DNA from: Elusimicrobiota bacterium
GTDB lineage: Bacteria; Elusimicrobiota; Elusimicrobia; Elusimicrobiales; Elusimicrobiaceae
Direction of reading: 5' to 3'
Length of the DNA stretch: 12,532 nt
NCBI GenBank assembly: GCA_031258375.1
Contig: JAIRMX010000220.1
Coordinates: 1 to 12,532, forward strand
Positions within the stretch are counted from its first letter, which is position 1, and every line of letters begins with the position of its first letter. This document shows, piece after piece, positions 1-6,957 of the stretch. The notes beneath the pieces were generated by a model, which saw only the letters and a program-made list of their open reading frames with translations, did no database searches and was not told the origin of the DNA. Both the position numbers and the translations under genes were made by a program.

Positions 1-210
1 TTCCTTTGCCTGAAACGCGCCGTCTTTTGATATGCTGATCATAATATCCCCGCGCCGCACTTGTTCCGTCATCTCGGCTTCCTGCGCGACGGCCTGCTTT
101 TTTGTTTTATGCTTATAAAGATACCATCCGCCGGCCGCTACGCATATAATCAAAATAATTTTGCCCTTATGCGCCCAAATCAATTTAAAAAAGTTTTTTA
201 TTTTTTGCAT
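1..210 (-). CDS. HlyD/MacA-type membrane fusion protein, N-terminal part
   Basis: Partial gene: 70 codons from an ATG at 210 to the left edge, all open. The protein begins MQKIKNFFKLIWAHKGK, followed by one hydrophobic segment (about residues 18-31, IILIICVAAGGWYL), then a lysine-rich stretch and QVRRGDIMISISKDGAFQA. A short cytoplasmic N-terminus, a single inner-membrane anchor and then a first beta-strand of 'V.RGD....I...G' type is the usual start of periplasmic adaptors (RND or MacA/HlyD family). It begins 3 nt after the stop of the TolC-like gene, and its ribosome binding site (AGAGG) lies inside the last codons of that gene, so the two are almost certainly cotranscribed and translationally linked. 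Known role of the family: bridging an inner-membrane transporter to a TolC-type outer-membrane channel. The transporter itself would be expected beyond the left edge. The exact subfamily cannot be told from 70 residues. Confidence 0.75.
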   Translation of the reverse strand, partial: MQKIKNFFKLIWAHKGKIILIICVAAGGWYLYKHKTKKQAVAQEAEMTEQVRRGDIMISISKDGAFQAKE

Positions 211-213
211 AAT

Positions 214-1629
214 TTACCTCTTTTTGTTCGATAAAAAATCACGCTCTATTTGCTTAATTTTGCCCTCAACGAAATCTTTGTTATACGATACAAATTTGTC
301 CGCGTCGTAAATATCAAGCCCCAAAGCGCGCTGATAAGAATATTTGCCAAGCTGATAATCGTATTTATAATTCGTATCGCTTATTAACGCGGAGAGATAA
401 TTTTCCTGCGCCAAAGAAAGCGAGTACGAGTTTTCATTGCCGTCGTTATACTCCGCGCGCGTAATATCCAGGCGTTCCTTGGCTATTTTTAAATTGTTTT
501 CTGAAATTTCAATGCCGGCAAATTGGAATTTCAAATTGTTTCTAACGTCAAAAATATTTTCTTTTATCTGCCTAAACAAATTTTCAAAACTCATATATTC
601 GTTGATTATAGCCATTTTTGAAACGCGGACATCGTTGTATTTATCAAGCCAGAAAAACCCTATCGGGAAGTTCAAACTCAGCCCTACGGAATAATCCGTC
701 CGATTGTCCCGCGAGCCGAAAATATCGTTCGTACTGTTGTTCAAAGCAAAGCCGGCGTTAAGCATAGGCAGATTATTCATAAGTTTTAATTTGTCGTCTA
801 TTTTTGCGTTTTGGAAGTTTAGAATTTCTCTGTTAATATCCTCGCGGTTGGCTATTGCGGTTTGCAAGTCTTCTTCAAAAGAAGTCGTGTATAGTTCCGG
901 CGCGGAGTTTATTTCATAATCAAGCCGCGCGGGAGACATAATTTCCCGTCCGATTTTATTGTTAAAGGAAATCAGCGAAGAGTTATAATCCGCTATGCTC
1001 TTTTCAAAATTCAACTGGGCATTTTTAAGAGTATTTTCGCTTTGTAAAAAATCCGTATAAGATTTCAAGCCGTCGTTATAGAGAAGTTGCGTCATCTCAA
1101 ATTGCTCTTGTTTGTCTTTCAAATCGTTTTTTGAAACTTCAAGCAGGCTTTCCTTTCTCTTTAAATCGTAAAAAGTTTTTATCGCGGATAACGCAAGTTC
1201 CTGTAAACTGTTTTTGAAGCGCATTTGGGCGACTTCAAGATTATTTTTTGCTTTTTTATAGGCGAGCGCATCGCGCCCGCTGTTAAAAATATTCCAATCA
1301 ACCGACAAAGAAGAATTATAAGAATTGTCAAAATGCAAACCCGGATTATTTTTGGACATTAATTCCGTCCCCGCGCTGAAACCGGCGGAAGGCAAAAACA
1401 AATCGATAATATTGTTCTTAAAATTAATTTCCGCAGTTTTTAGAGCATTATAATCACTCACTAAATCGGGCGAATTGACAATGTATTCTTTGAGATAACT
1501 ATCCAGCGTAAAGGACGCAGGCTTTGAATCATTAATGATTAAAGCCGTCGTGCATACTGACATCAATAACGACAAAACGCATAAAGATAATTTTTTATAA
1601 TTTGTCATAAGTTTAAAAAAGTGCATCAA
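214..1629 (-). CDS. TolC-like outer membrane efflux/secretion channel
   Basis: 471 codons if read from the TTG at 1629; ATGs at 1624-1626 and 1606-1608 are the more likely starts, and neither has a strong Shine-Dalgarno. A signal peptide follows (lysines, then LSLCVLSLLMSVCTTALI). The mature part has the outer membrane factor pattern: two related halves of long amphipathic helices rich in Asn, Lys, Glu and Leu, each with a beta-hairpin segment. Examples are SLSVDWNIFNSGRDALAYKKA around residue 110 and YSVGLSLNFPIGFFWLDKY around residue 320; 'W.IF..G.' and 'L...FPI' at these places are typical of TolC/OMF proteins. Length fits the family (about 420-490). It would form the trimeric outer-membrane and periplasmic tunnel of a tripartite exporter with the fusion protein encoded immediately downstream. 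Substrate unknown. About 100 nt separate it from the broken DUF3592-like frame upstream; an AT-rich TATATATT (about 1640-1648) may be part of its own promoter. Confidence 0.85.
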   Translation of the reverse strand: MMHFFKLMTNYKKLSLCVLSLLMSVCTTALIINDSKPASFTLDSYLKEYIVNSPDLVSDYNALKTAEINFKNNIIDLFLPSAGFSAGTELMSKNNPGLHFDNSYNSSLSVDWNIFNSGRDALAYKKAKNNLEVAQMRFKNSLQELALSAIKTFYDLKRKESLLEVSKNDLKDKQEQFEMTQLLYNDGLKSYTDFLQSENTLKNAQLNFEKSIADYNSSLISFNNKIGREIMSPARLDYEINSAPELYTTSFEEDLQTAIANREDINREILNFQNAKIDDKLKLMNNLPMLNAGFALNNSTNDIFGSRDNRTDYSVGLSLNFPIGFFWLDKYNDVRVSKMAIINEYMSFENLFRQIKENIFDVRNNLKFQFAGIEISENNLKIAKERLDITRAEYNDGNENSYSLSLAQENYLSALISDTNYKYDYQLGKYSYQRALGLDIYDADKFVSYNKDFVEGKIKQIERDFLSNKKR

Positions 1630-1729
1630 TTATTCCGTCTTAATATATACTTTTTTTAAAGCGCTGCCGTTAGTTATGGCCATTGCTATCGTTCTAATTT
1701 GTTCAATCTTCCGTTTTTAAACTTGCATG

Positions 1730-2068
1730 CTATCTATACGCGCGCGATTGTTCGGGGTTCTGCGGGCTGACATACAAATTTAATTTGTTATCTTTAGGCT
1801 TGAAATCTATTATATCTTGCCCTTGATATTCTTTACCGTTATAAACATATTTATAACTAACGTCAAAAATATTAGGTTGAAAAAGCGCCGTCTAAGGCCC
1901 TCTTGTTCCTATTTTCTTACTCAACTCTATTTCGGTTATTTCGGCAGAAATTTTATTCCAGTGGGAATACTTTATTTTTGCAAATAAACCAAACAAACCG
2001 TCGGCAAACTTGGCATATAAAAAAGCCAACAATACAAACGCGCAAATAATTATTATAATATTCATCAT
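1730..2068 (-). pseudogene. DUF3592-like small membrane protein with in-frame amber codon
   Basis: An ATG at 2066-2068 overlaps the TGA of the upstream gene (ATGA), with a strong AGGAGG six bases before it, so translational coupling is expected. The frame runs 58 codons, meets TAG at 1892-1894, then continues in the same frame for 53 more codons to TAG at 1730-1732. The first part has a hydrophobic helix (NIIIIICAFVLLAFLYA) followed by YSHWNKISAEITEIE; the second part reads PNIFDVSYKYVYNGKEYQG and then LYVSPQNPEQSRAY. Tryptophan, then 'V.Y.Y..NG..Y.G', then 'vY..P.NPe.s' is the DUF3592 pattern, so both halves belong to one ancestral protein of about 112 residues. The Fic gene in this window also ends in TAG, so TAG is probably an ordinary stop here. 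Most likely a recent nonsense mutation; an assembly error or readthrough is possible. Confidence 0.6.
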
Positions 2069-2715
2069 CTATTTCCTCCTATTATAGGAACACCCACATA
2101 TGTGCGTGTTTCTTCCGCAGAGCCTGCGGTTGCTTTCATCTCTACCGGGAAGAAATCAGTTTTGTTGAAAGTGGTTTCCAATTTGGTTTCATTTCCGTTA
2201 TCACAATGAATGTCAAAGGTAAATTTATAACTCTCGTTACTTTCTTCAAAATTTTTAAACGCGACATTTTCAGACATATAATTATTTTTTAAAATGCCGA
2301 ACATATACATCTCGTTATAACCATAGCCCAAAGTAAAACAAGGCAACACAACCATCTTTTTTATTTCGGCATTAATTATCTGAACGCCAGAATCTCCATA
2401 TCCCAAACCGCTTATACAATAACCGTCTTGGTCAGGGATAGAGTGAGGCTTAGTGTTAATTTTTGAACAATCATAATATCTGGTTATGGCATGACCTTTG
2501 CTAAAAACTTCTCCTTTGAAAGATTGTTCTTCATTCATTGTTATGGTTATTCCTTTCATTTTTTGCTTTCTATCTTTAGCAATAATTTCATTTGCGGCTT
2601 TCCACGCCGGACTATTAGGCGCGAAACCTTCGGCCAAATTGTTTCCCAACGGTTTGGCAAATAAAACTCCGCTGGCAAGACAAAACGACAAAACTACCAT
2701 TAATTTCTTTTTCAT
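2065..2715 (-). CDS. secreted/periplasmic protein of unknown function, 216 aa
   Basis: ATG at 2713-2715 preceded by AGGAGG at good spacing. A clear Sec signal peptide (MKKKLMVVLSFCLASGVLFA, probably cut before KPLGNN). There are no further membrane segments. The mature protein is beta-rich with four cysteines (YYDCSK, GYCISG, LPCFTL, IHCDNG), consistent with disulfides in the periplasm. The closing part (FDIHC...LETTFNKTDFFPVEMKATAG) resembles the late strands of LolA/LolB-like 'outer membrane lipoprotein-sorting' proteins, where a strand pair ends in 'P.e.k'; I regard this as a weak fold suggestion only. The stop overlaps the start of the DUF3592-like frame. A structured leader with a terminator-like hairpin (2756-2813) ends about 40 nt upstream of the start, so expression may depend on readthrough of that hairpin or on coupling to it. 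No family name is recognised with confidence. Confidence 0.7.
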   Translation of the reverse strand: MKKKLMVVLSFCLASGVLFAKPLGNNLAEGFAPNSPAWKAANEIIAKDRKQKMKGITITMNEEQSFKGEVFSKGHAITRYYDCSKINTKPHSIPDQDGYCISGLGYGDSGVQIINAEIKKMVVLPCFTLGYGYNEMYMFGILKNNYMSENVAFKNFEESNESYKFTFDIHCDNGNETKLETTFNKTDFFPVEMKATAGSAEETRTYVGVPIIGGNR

Positions 2716-2739
2716 ACTAACTTCCTCCTGTTGTTTTTA

Positions 2740-2945
2740 AGCCTCTTTTTTAAACAAAAAAGGCGAACTATCACCTTGAGCTGATGTCACTCCCCTCAAA
2801 ATGAAAGTCGCCCATCGTATTCTGTACGAATACGATTAAACAGGCGACTTCATCTCTGGGTGACATCAGGTTTAACCTTTGCCGGTTAAACGAGGCTGTA
2901 TTTAAAATATAATTTTAACACAGCTCCAAAAATTAAGTCTCAAAA
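2740..2945 (-). ncRNA. structured leader element, copy 1 (terminator/antiterminator layout)
   Basis: Fills most of the gap between purH and the secreted protein. Nested perfect or near-perfect arms are visible: 2781-2790 with 2860-2869 (CTGATGTCAC), 2801-2812 with 2843-2853 (ATGAAAGTCGCC, one bulge), 2814-2822 with 2828-2836 (ATCGTATTC), plus hairpins 2870-2877/2884-2891 and 2895-2899/2920-2924. On the minus strand the segment 2813-2795 can instead pair with 2780-2762 to make a long stem followed by six T (2756-2761), a rho-independent terminator. The two folds exclude each other. A homologous copy lies at 10454-10636 with different but still self-complementary stem sequences. It is either a cis-acting attenuator leader of the downstream gene or a dispersed palindromic element that carries a terminator. 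No known riboswitch class was recognised. A TATATA around 2955-2962 could be part of a promoter. Confidence 0.6.
2756..2813 (-). terminator. rho-independent terminator within leader copy 1
   Basis: Minus strand: GGCGACTTTCATTTTGAG pairs with CTCAAGGTGATAGTTCGCC (one T-T mismatch, one bulge, two G-T pairs) around a loop of 14 nt, then TTTTTT. Directly upstream of the 216-aa gene and about 265 nt after the purH stop, so it could end pur transcripts or attenuate the downstream gene. Confidence 0.6.
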
Positions 2946-2975
2946 TTACGAACTTATATATTTATTTTACATTAT

Positions 2976-3040
2976 TTAAGAGGAATTTCGACAAAAACCG
3001 CTCTTTTATCACTCCCCTAAAAATCGAAATCCACTCTTAA
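2976..3040. repeat. inverted repeat just after purH
   Basis: Arms 2976-2991 and 3024-3040 pair as TTAAGAG...ATTTCGA with a small internal loop (14 paired positions) around a 32-nt loop. No T-run follows on the minus strand, so it is not a typical intrinsic terminator. The loop contains TCACTCCCCTAAAAAT, nearly the same as 2787-2802 in leader copy 1, suggesting a decayed or partial relative of that element. Confidence 0.5.
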
Positions 3041-3077
3041 TTATAACTCTCTCTATTGAAATATTTCCGGACAAAAC

Positions 3078-4607
3078 TCAGTGTCGGAAATGACGAACTC
3101 CGGCAAACAGCATTGCAATATTATGTTCATTACAGGCTTTTATCACTTCCTCGTCGCGCACGGAACCGCCGGGCTGGATTATTGCCGTAATTCCTTGCTT
3201 GGCCGCCAAATCCACGCCGTCCCGAAAAGGGAAAAACGCATCCGAAGCCAAAACCAGAATTTCAGGTTTTTCATTGCTTTCCAGAAACTCAGCAAATTTT
3301 ATGCTTGCCATTTTTACCGCGTCAACGCGGCTCATTTGCCCGGCGCCAATGCCGACAGTTGCGTTTTGAGAAGTAAAAACTATCGCGTTTGATTTTATAA
3401 ATTTCACGCAAGTCCAAGCAAATTTCAGCGCGGGTTCCTCTTCTTCGGCAGGTTTGCGTTTTGTAGGGCAAGTAAAATCTTTAAATAAAATATGATCCGG
3501 CTCTTGAAGCAAAACTTCCTCGCCGACGGATTTCAATAGCGGCTTATTATTTTGCGGCGCAATGCGTTTTAAAATACGCAGGTTTTTCTTGGTTTTTAAA
3601 ATTTCCAAAGCGGCGGGTTCATAATCCGGCGCGCAAACGGCTTCAACAAAAAAAGTACTTATGAACCGAGCAACCTCCGTCGTCAAAATTCTGTTAAAAG
3701 CTATAATCCCGCCAAAAGCGGATTTAGGATCGCTTCTCCAAGCGTTTTCAAAAGCAGTTTTTAAATTTTCCCCAGTTCCTATGCCGCAAGGCGTTATATG
3801 CTTGAAAATAACGCACGCCGGAGCTTCAAATTCTTGCGCGTTATCCCAAGCGCCGAAAGCGTCCAAAATATTATTATAAGAAAGTTCTTTGCCGTGCAGC
3901 TGCTCGAAAGAAAATTTTTTATCCTGAGAATATAACGCGGCGTTTTGATGCGGATTCTCGCCGTATCTCAAATCTTGTAATTTATTTAAAACAACGATTT
4001 TTGTCTGCGGATATTTTTGGCCTAAGCCTTTTTTAAATTCTTCCGATATCGCGGCGTCGTAAGCGGCGGTATGAGTAAAAGCTTCTATGCAGAGTTTTTG
4101 GCGCGTTTCATAGGAAAGATTGCCGGCGTTTTGCAGCTCCGCCAGCACGGCAGCGTAATCCTGCGGACGGCATATTATTGCCACGTCTTTAAAATTTTTC
4201 GCCGCGCTGCGCACCATTGACGGCCCGCCGATATCAATATTTTCTATAACCTCCGGCGCGAAACTGTGCGCGGCTTTTGCCGCCGTCTCGCGGAACGGAT
4301 ATAGGTTCACGACCACCATCTCTATGGATTTTATATTATGTTCAGCGACAGTTTTTACGTGCTCCGCCTTATCCCTTTTGAACAAAATGCCGCCGTGCAC
4401 GTTGGGATGCAACGTTTTAACGCGGCCGTCAAGAATTTCAGGAAATTTGGTTAAATCTCCTAAATCGCGTACCGGCAGACCGGCTTCTTTTAAGAATTTC
4501 GCAGTCCCGCTGGTGGATATTAATTCAATACCTAAAGAGTGAAGACCTTTGGCAAACTCCGCTAGGCCGGTTTTATCCGAAACAGAAATTAAAGCTCTTT
4601 TTATCAT
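3078..4607 (-). CDS. purH: bifunctional AICAR formyltransferase / IMP cyclohydrolase
   Basis: 509 residues, the normal length for PurH, catalysing the last two steps to IMP: 10-formyl-THF-dependent formylation of AICAR, then ring closure. The N-terminal cyclohydrolase domain opens with RALISVSDKTGL and STSGTAK and has GRVKTLHPNVHGG at about residues 61-73 and NIDIGGPSMVRSAAKN near 125-138. The C-terminal formyltransferase domain carries RYGENPHQ (about 214-221), the catalytic Lys-His signature as KHITPCG (269-275; many homologs have KHANPCG), SAFGG, then SDAFFPFRDGVD, IIQPGGSVRD and the closing FAGVRHFRH. The start is supported by GGGAG nine bases upstream. It lies 45 nt downstream of the AAA/DUF4143 ATPase gene and is the last pur gene of the cluster. 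Nothing looks damaged. Confidence 0.97.
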   Translation of the reverse strand: MIKRALISVSDKTGLAEFAKGLHSLGIELISTSGTAKFLKEAGLPVRDLGDLTKFPEILDGRVKTLHPNVHGGILFKRDKAEHVKTVAEHNIKSIEMVVVNLYPFRETAAKAAHSFAPEVIENIDIGGPSMVRSAAKNFKDVAIICRPQDYAAVLAELQNAGNLSYETRQKLCIEAFTHTAAYDAAISEEFKKGLGQKYPQTKIVVLNKLQDLRYGENPHQNAALYSQDKKFSFEQLHGKELSYNNILDAFGAWDNAQEFEAPACVIFKHITPCGIGTGENLKTAFENAWRSDPKSAFGGIIAFNRILTTEVARFISTFFVEAVCAPDYEPAALEILKTKKNLRILKRIAPQNNKPLLKSVGEEVLLQEPDHILFKDFTCPTKRKPAEEEEPALKFAWTCVKFIKSNAIVFTSQNATVGIGAGQMSRVDAVKMASIKFAEFLESNEKPEILVLASDAFFPFRDGVDLAAKQGITAIIQPGGSVRDEEVIKACNEHNIAMLFAGVRHFRH

Positions 4608-4652
4608 AATTTTTAGCTCCCTTTTACCACAATTCCTATATTGTACGTAATT

Positions 4653-5828
4653 TTAATAAAACAACGGAATTTTGCCGGAGAGGAAATCTTCAAGTTGAGC
4701 ATTTGCGTTTCCGACAATTAAACTAACCGCTTGCGGGTAGAGTTTTTTAAACTCCAAACTTCCGCCGATATTTTTTATTCTGCCGCTTTTGACTTCTATC
4801 GCCGTTATCTTTTTGCCTTTTTGCAAAATAAAATCAACTTCTTTGTTGCGCTCTCTCCACCAAAAAACATCAAAATTCTCTTCCTTCGAACGCGCCAGCA
4901 AATATGCGCCGACAGCGCTTTCCACAAGGCGGCCTTTATCGTTTTGGTTCTCAAGCAGGCGTTTGCGCGCGGAGCCGTCAGAATATGTCATAAGCGAAGT
5001 GTCGAACACCATAAACCTCGGCGAACTTGTTTTGATTTTGTTGGCGGAAAATTTTTGCAGCCCGCACAAAATATTGGCTTTGCCGAGCAATTCTAAATAA
5101 TGCGCCAATGTCACGGTATTGCCGGCGTCTTGCAGCTGTCCCATAATTTTTGTGTATGACAATTCCTGCGCGGAATACGCCGCGCCGAGTTTGAAAAGCG
5201 ATCTCAGCAATGCCGGCTTTCGCACTTCTTCCATTTGCAATATATCCTGCGATATTGTCGGCTCGACAATAGACGAACCCATATAGCGCGCCCAGCGCTC
5301 TTCTTCCGTTTTTAACGCCGCCGCACCCGGATATCCGCCAAAAAACAAGAAATCTTCCAAAGTGTATCCAAACGCTTCTTTGCATTCTTCAAAATTCCAA
5401 TGCGGGCTGTAAAGTATTTCAAAACGCCCCGTCAAAGATTCTTCCGATCCTCTTTGCAAAAGCAAAGAGGAGGAGCCTGTCAAAATTACTTTTAGCGGGA
5501 CATTTCTGCGGCTGTCTTCGTCCCACAACTGTTTTACCGCGGAAGACCATTGCGGGATTTTTTGTATTTCGTCAATAATCAAAACGGTATCTTTGCCCGT
5601 TTGTTTTTGCAAAGCCCGAGCGCGTTCCCATTCGTTGCTTATCCATTCCCGTGAAAGCAAAGCGGGGTCTTCCGCGCTGACAAAATGCTGATGCGCTTTG
5701 ATATATTGCAAGGCTTGATTGACGGCTGTGGTTTTGCCTGTTTGGCGCGGACCGCTTATTATTTGGATAAAATGCCTGTTTTCGCCTAATCTTTGTTTAA
5801 TTTGCGCGACCAATCTTCTCTCGTACAT
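4653..5828 (-). CDS. AAA-family ATPase with DUF4143 domain
   Basis: 391 residues. Walker A GPRQTGKTT at residues 26-34, Walker B VLIIDEIQK at 82-90, a sensor-like LTGSSSLLL, and GRFEILYSPHWNFEE typical of this AAA_14-type group. The C-terminal DUF4143 half includes SQELSYTK-like helix-turn segments (SAQELSYTKIMGQLQ), the MVFDTSLM motif and a nuclease-like core of the PD-(D/E)XK type (EVDFILQKGKKITAIEVKSG). Such proteins are common, variable accessory genes in bacteria and archaea; their role is not settled, and DNA-related or toxin/defence-like functions have been suggested. It interrupts the purine cluster between the pilin and purH. GGGAG stands just upstream of the ATG, and the upstream region has a TATAAT box within an inverted repeat, so it probably has its own promoter. 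Confidence 0.88.
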   Translation of the reverse strand: MYERRLVAQIKQRLGENRHFIQIISGPRQTGKTTAVNQALQYIKAHQHFVSAEDPALLSREWISNEWERARALQKQTGKDTVLIIDEIQKIPQWSSAVKQLWDEDSRRNVPLKVILTGSSSLLLQRGSEESLTGRFEILYSPHWNFEECKEAFGYTLEDFLFFGGYPGAAALKTEEERWARYMGSSIVEPTISQDILQMEEVRKPALLRSLFKLGAAYSAQELSYTKIMGQLQDAGNTVTLAHYLELLGKANILCGLQKFSANKIKTSSPRFMVFDTSLMTYSDGSARKRLLENQNDKGRLVESAVGAYLLARSKEENFDVFWWRERNKEVDFILQKGKKITAIEVKSGRIKNIGGSLEFKKLYPQAVSLIVGNANAQLEDFLSGKIPLFY

Positions 5829-5834
5829 AACGCT

Positions 5835-5899
5835 CCCTTTACAAAATACTCACTACGCCTTACATTTTACTCATTATACAAATTATTTTGTAAAAAGGG
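5835..5899. promoter_or_regulatory. inverted repeat around a -10 box upstream of the ATPase gene
   Basis: Arms CCCTTTACAAAATA (5835-5848) and TATTTTGTAAAAAGGG (5884-5899) are inverted copies, differing by two extra A. Between them on the minus strand is TATAAT (5878-5873), about 45 nt before the ATPase start. No good -35 is visible. Placement suggests an operator and promoter, but the CCCTTT/AAAGGG ends also look like other short palindromic repeats in this window. Confidence 0.4.
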
Positions 5900-5966
5900 A
5901 AATAAAGAATATTTTTTCAAAATGCGGCTTAGTAATTATAATAAAGATTTAAAGTTATCTAAACTA

Positions 5967-6044
5967 TACTACTATACTTTAGAAGGGGACATATTATGGA
6001 AATATTTACGGCAATCTATAGTAGTATTCCTTAAAATATGTCCC
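5967..6044. repeat. interleaved inverted repeats overlapping the pilin 3' end
   Basis: Four arms in the order A-B-A'-B': A 5967-5976 (TACTACTATA), A' 6017-6026; B 5986-5995 (GGGACATATT), B' 6035-6044. Each pair is perfectly complementary over 10 bases. This order means the two stems can form together only as a pseudoknot, or else compete. B' and A' encode the last residues of the pilin (GTYFKEYYYR). No T-run follows, so it does not look like an intrinsic terminator. Confidence 0.5.
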
Positions 6045-6512
6045 GCCTAAAGCTATGCAGGTTTTTTGGGTAATAGGAGTATAAACTATGCAATTTTTTA
6101 CACGATAATCATTTCTTGAGTTAGAATACCACTCTAATGCCATGTTATGTTTAATATCGCGAATTTGTATCATTCCTCCTTCTCCTGTTTCATTGGGACC
6201 CGCCATCCAATATGCGAGACCGTAACTGCCTCCTATACAATCATCTGTCGGGCGAACAACAACTCCGGCGGGACAAGCGGACGCATTTGGAATAGTAACA
6301 TCAAGATCCGCAAAACGCGAAGGAAAAACTCCGTTAACAAGTTTATATCTTTCCATAGAGTCAAGAATAATTCTTGCTACAGGCATTTGTGAAACAAAAC
6401 GCGATTTTAAAACTGCCACTTGATACCTCGGTAAAGCAATGGCCGCAAGAATGCCGATAATTAAAACAACTACCAATAGCTCAATTAGAGTGAAACCTTT
6501 TTTATTTTTCAT
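6006..6512 (-). CDS. type IV pilin (PilE-like), copy 1
   Basis: 168 residues. Prepilin leader MKNKKG, then the class III processing site G|FTLIELL with the conserved Glu at +5 of the mature protein, followed by the hydrophobic helix VVVLIIGILAAIALPRYQVAV. The variable C-terminal domain has cysteines that could form disulfides (SACPAG, DDCIGG, KNCIVY, KTCIAL). It would be cut and N-methylated by a prepilin peptidase and assembled in the inner membrane into a type IV pilus or pseudopilus; no assembly gene is nearby, so it is an orphan pilin. The start is fixed by GAGGTAAATT before ATG, nearly the same as before the other pilin. Its N-terminal half closely matches the pilin at 9866-10351 and their upstream regions are also alike. 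Elusimicrobia genomes often carry many scattered pilins of this sort. Confidence 0.9.
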   Translation of the reverse strand: MKNKKGFTLIELLVVVLIIGILAAIALPRYQVAVLKSRFVSQMPVARIILDSMERYKLVNGVFPSRFADLDVTIPNASACPAGVVVRPTDDCIGGSYGLAYWMAGPNETGEGGMIQIRDIKHNMALEWYSNSRNDYRVKNCIVYTPITQKTCIALGGTYFKEYYYRLP

Positions 6513-6523
6513 AATTTACCTCG

Positions 6524-6606
6524 TTGTCTTTTTCTCCCTTTTGTAAAGAGCCTGCCCCCGAATGTTCCCCGATAGATCCCCGATTACAACACTCGGGGAC
6601 AAGCTT
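6524..6606. repeat. pilin upstream block with REP-like hairpin, copy 1
   Basis: Holds CTCCCTTTTGTAAAGAG (a half copy of the CTCCCTTT/AAAGGGAG repeat), then CCCGAATGTTCCCCGAT, then a hairpin of CCCCGA (6578-6583) with TCGGGG (6593-6598), then GGGACAAGCTT. The last three blocks occur in the same order upstream of the other pilin (10381-10430), pointing to duplication of pilin plus upstream region. Confidence 0.5.
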
Positions 6607-6823
6607 TACTAAAGAGAGAAAATAACTGCTTTTTGTCCAATAAAAACGGCCGTTATATTTGAGCTATGAAAGTAACCCAAAAAATAACAGCCGTAGTTTG
6701 CCGCCATTACTGACGGCAAACATTCAGCACAAAACATCGGGATTATAAGTTCCAACGTTTTGTGCTTGATAACGAGCTGTTTTTGGTCTTTCATATGCCT
6801 TTGATTTCTCAAAAGCTTGTCCC
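6596..6823 (-). ncRNA. large structured leader upstream of pilin copy 1
   Basis: Bounded by a perfect 12-bp inverted repeat, GGGACAAGCTTT (6596-6607) with AAAGCTTGTCCC (6812-6823). Inside: TATGAAAG 6665-6672 with 6788-6795 extended by complementary CCAAAAA and AACAGC blocks; hairpin GTTTGCCG 6696-6703/6714-6721; hairpin AGCACAAAAC 6726-6735/6757-6766. On the minus strand ACGGCTGTTAT (6694-6684) can also pair with ATAACGGCCGT (6656-6646), followed by TTTTT, giving a terminator that competes with the longer stem. This is the same design as the leaders at 2740-2945 and 10454-10636, and TTTTTATTGGACAAAA after the terminator is shared with the latter. It contains a 61-codon open frame from ATG 6794 with AAAGG before it; I do not call it a gene because the frame coincides with the hairpins. 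Confidence 0.55.
6642..6694 (-). terminator. terminator hairpin in the leader of pilin copy 1
   Basis: Minus strand: ACGGCTGTTAT pairs with ATAACGGCCGT (11 bp, one G-T), extended inward by TTTGGG/CTCAAA, then TTTTT. It lies between purN and the pilin, so it could end pur transcripts or attenuate the pilin. Confidence 0.5.
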
Positions 6824-6957
6824 GCGATTTTTTGCATTTAACTGCTTAAACCGCAGAACACCCAAAAACGTTCTAAAATTTTTTACTTACAACTTGTACA
6901 GCAGCCAGAATATTACTTTAGTATATCAAATTATTTAGATTTTTGTTAAATCTTAAC
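6824..6957. other. gap between purN and the leader, no gene seen
   Basis: AT-rich. A weak AGATTT/AAATCT hairpin directly follows the purN stop, and small hairpins AGAAC/GTTCT and CTGC/GCAG lie just before the large structured leader on the minus strand. No convincing terminator, promoter or reading frame. Confidence 0.4.

Noticed and set aside
1630..1729. Gap between the DUF3592-like frame and the TolC-like gene
   Set aside because: No reading frame, strong hairpin or convincing promoter beyond an AT-rich TATATATT.
2801..2856. Short peptide MKSPV from ATGAAGTCGCC in leader copy 1 as an attenuation leader peptide
   Set aside because: No Shine-Dalgarno, and in the other copy the same start gives a different, longer peptide; the conserved block is better explained by base pairing.
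4978..5385. Minus-strand 135-codon frame inside the ATPase gene
   Set aside because: Out-of-frame shadow of the AAA/DUF4143 gene; the Ala/Arg/Gly-rich composition is typical of a shadow frame.
6609..6812. A 67-codon minus-strand frame (possible leader peptide) upstream of pilin copy 1
   Set aside because: It coincides with the inverted repeats; a similar FIGQK stretch appears in the other pilin's upstream DNA only with stops around it, so it reflects repeat sequence. A leader-peptide role is not excluded.
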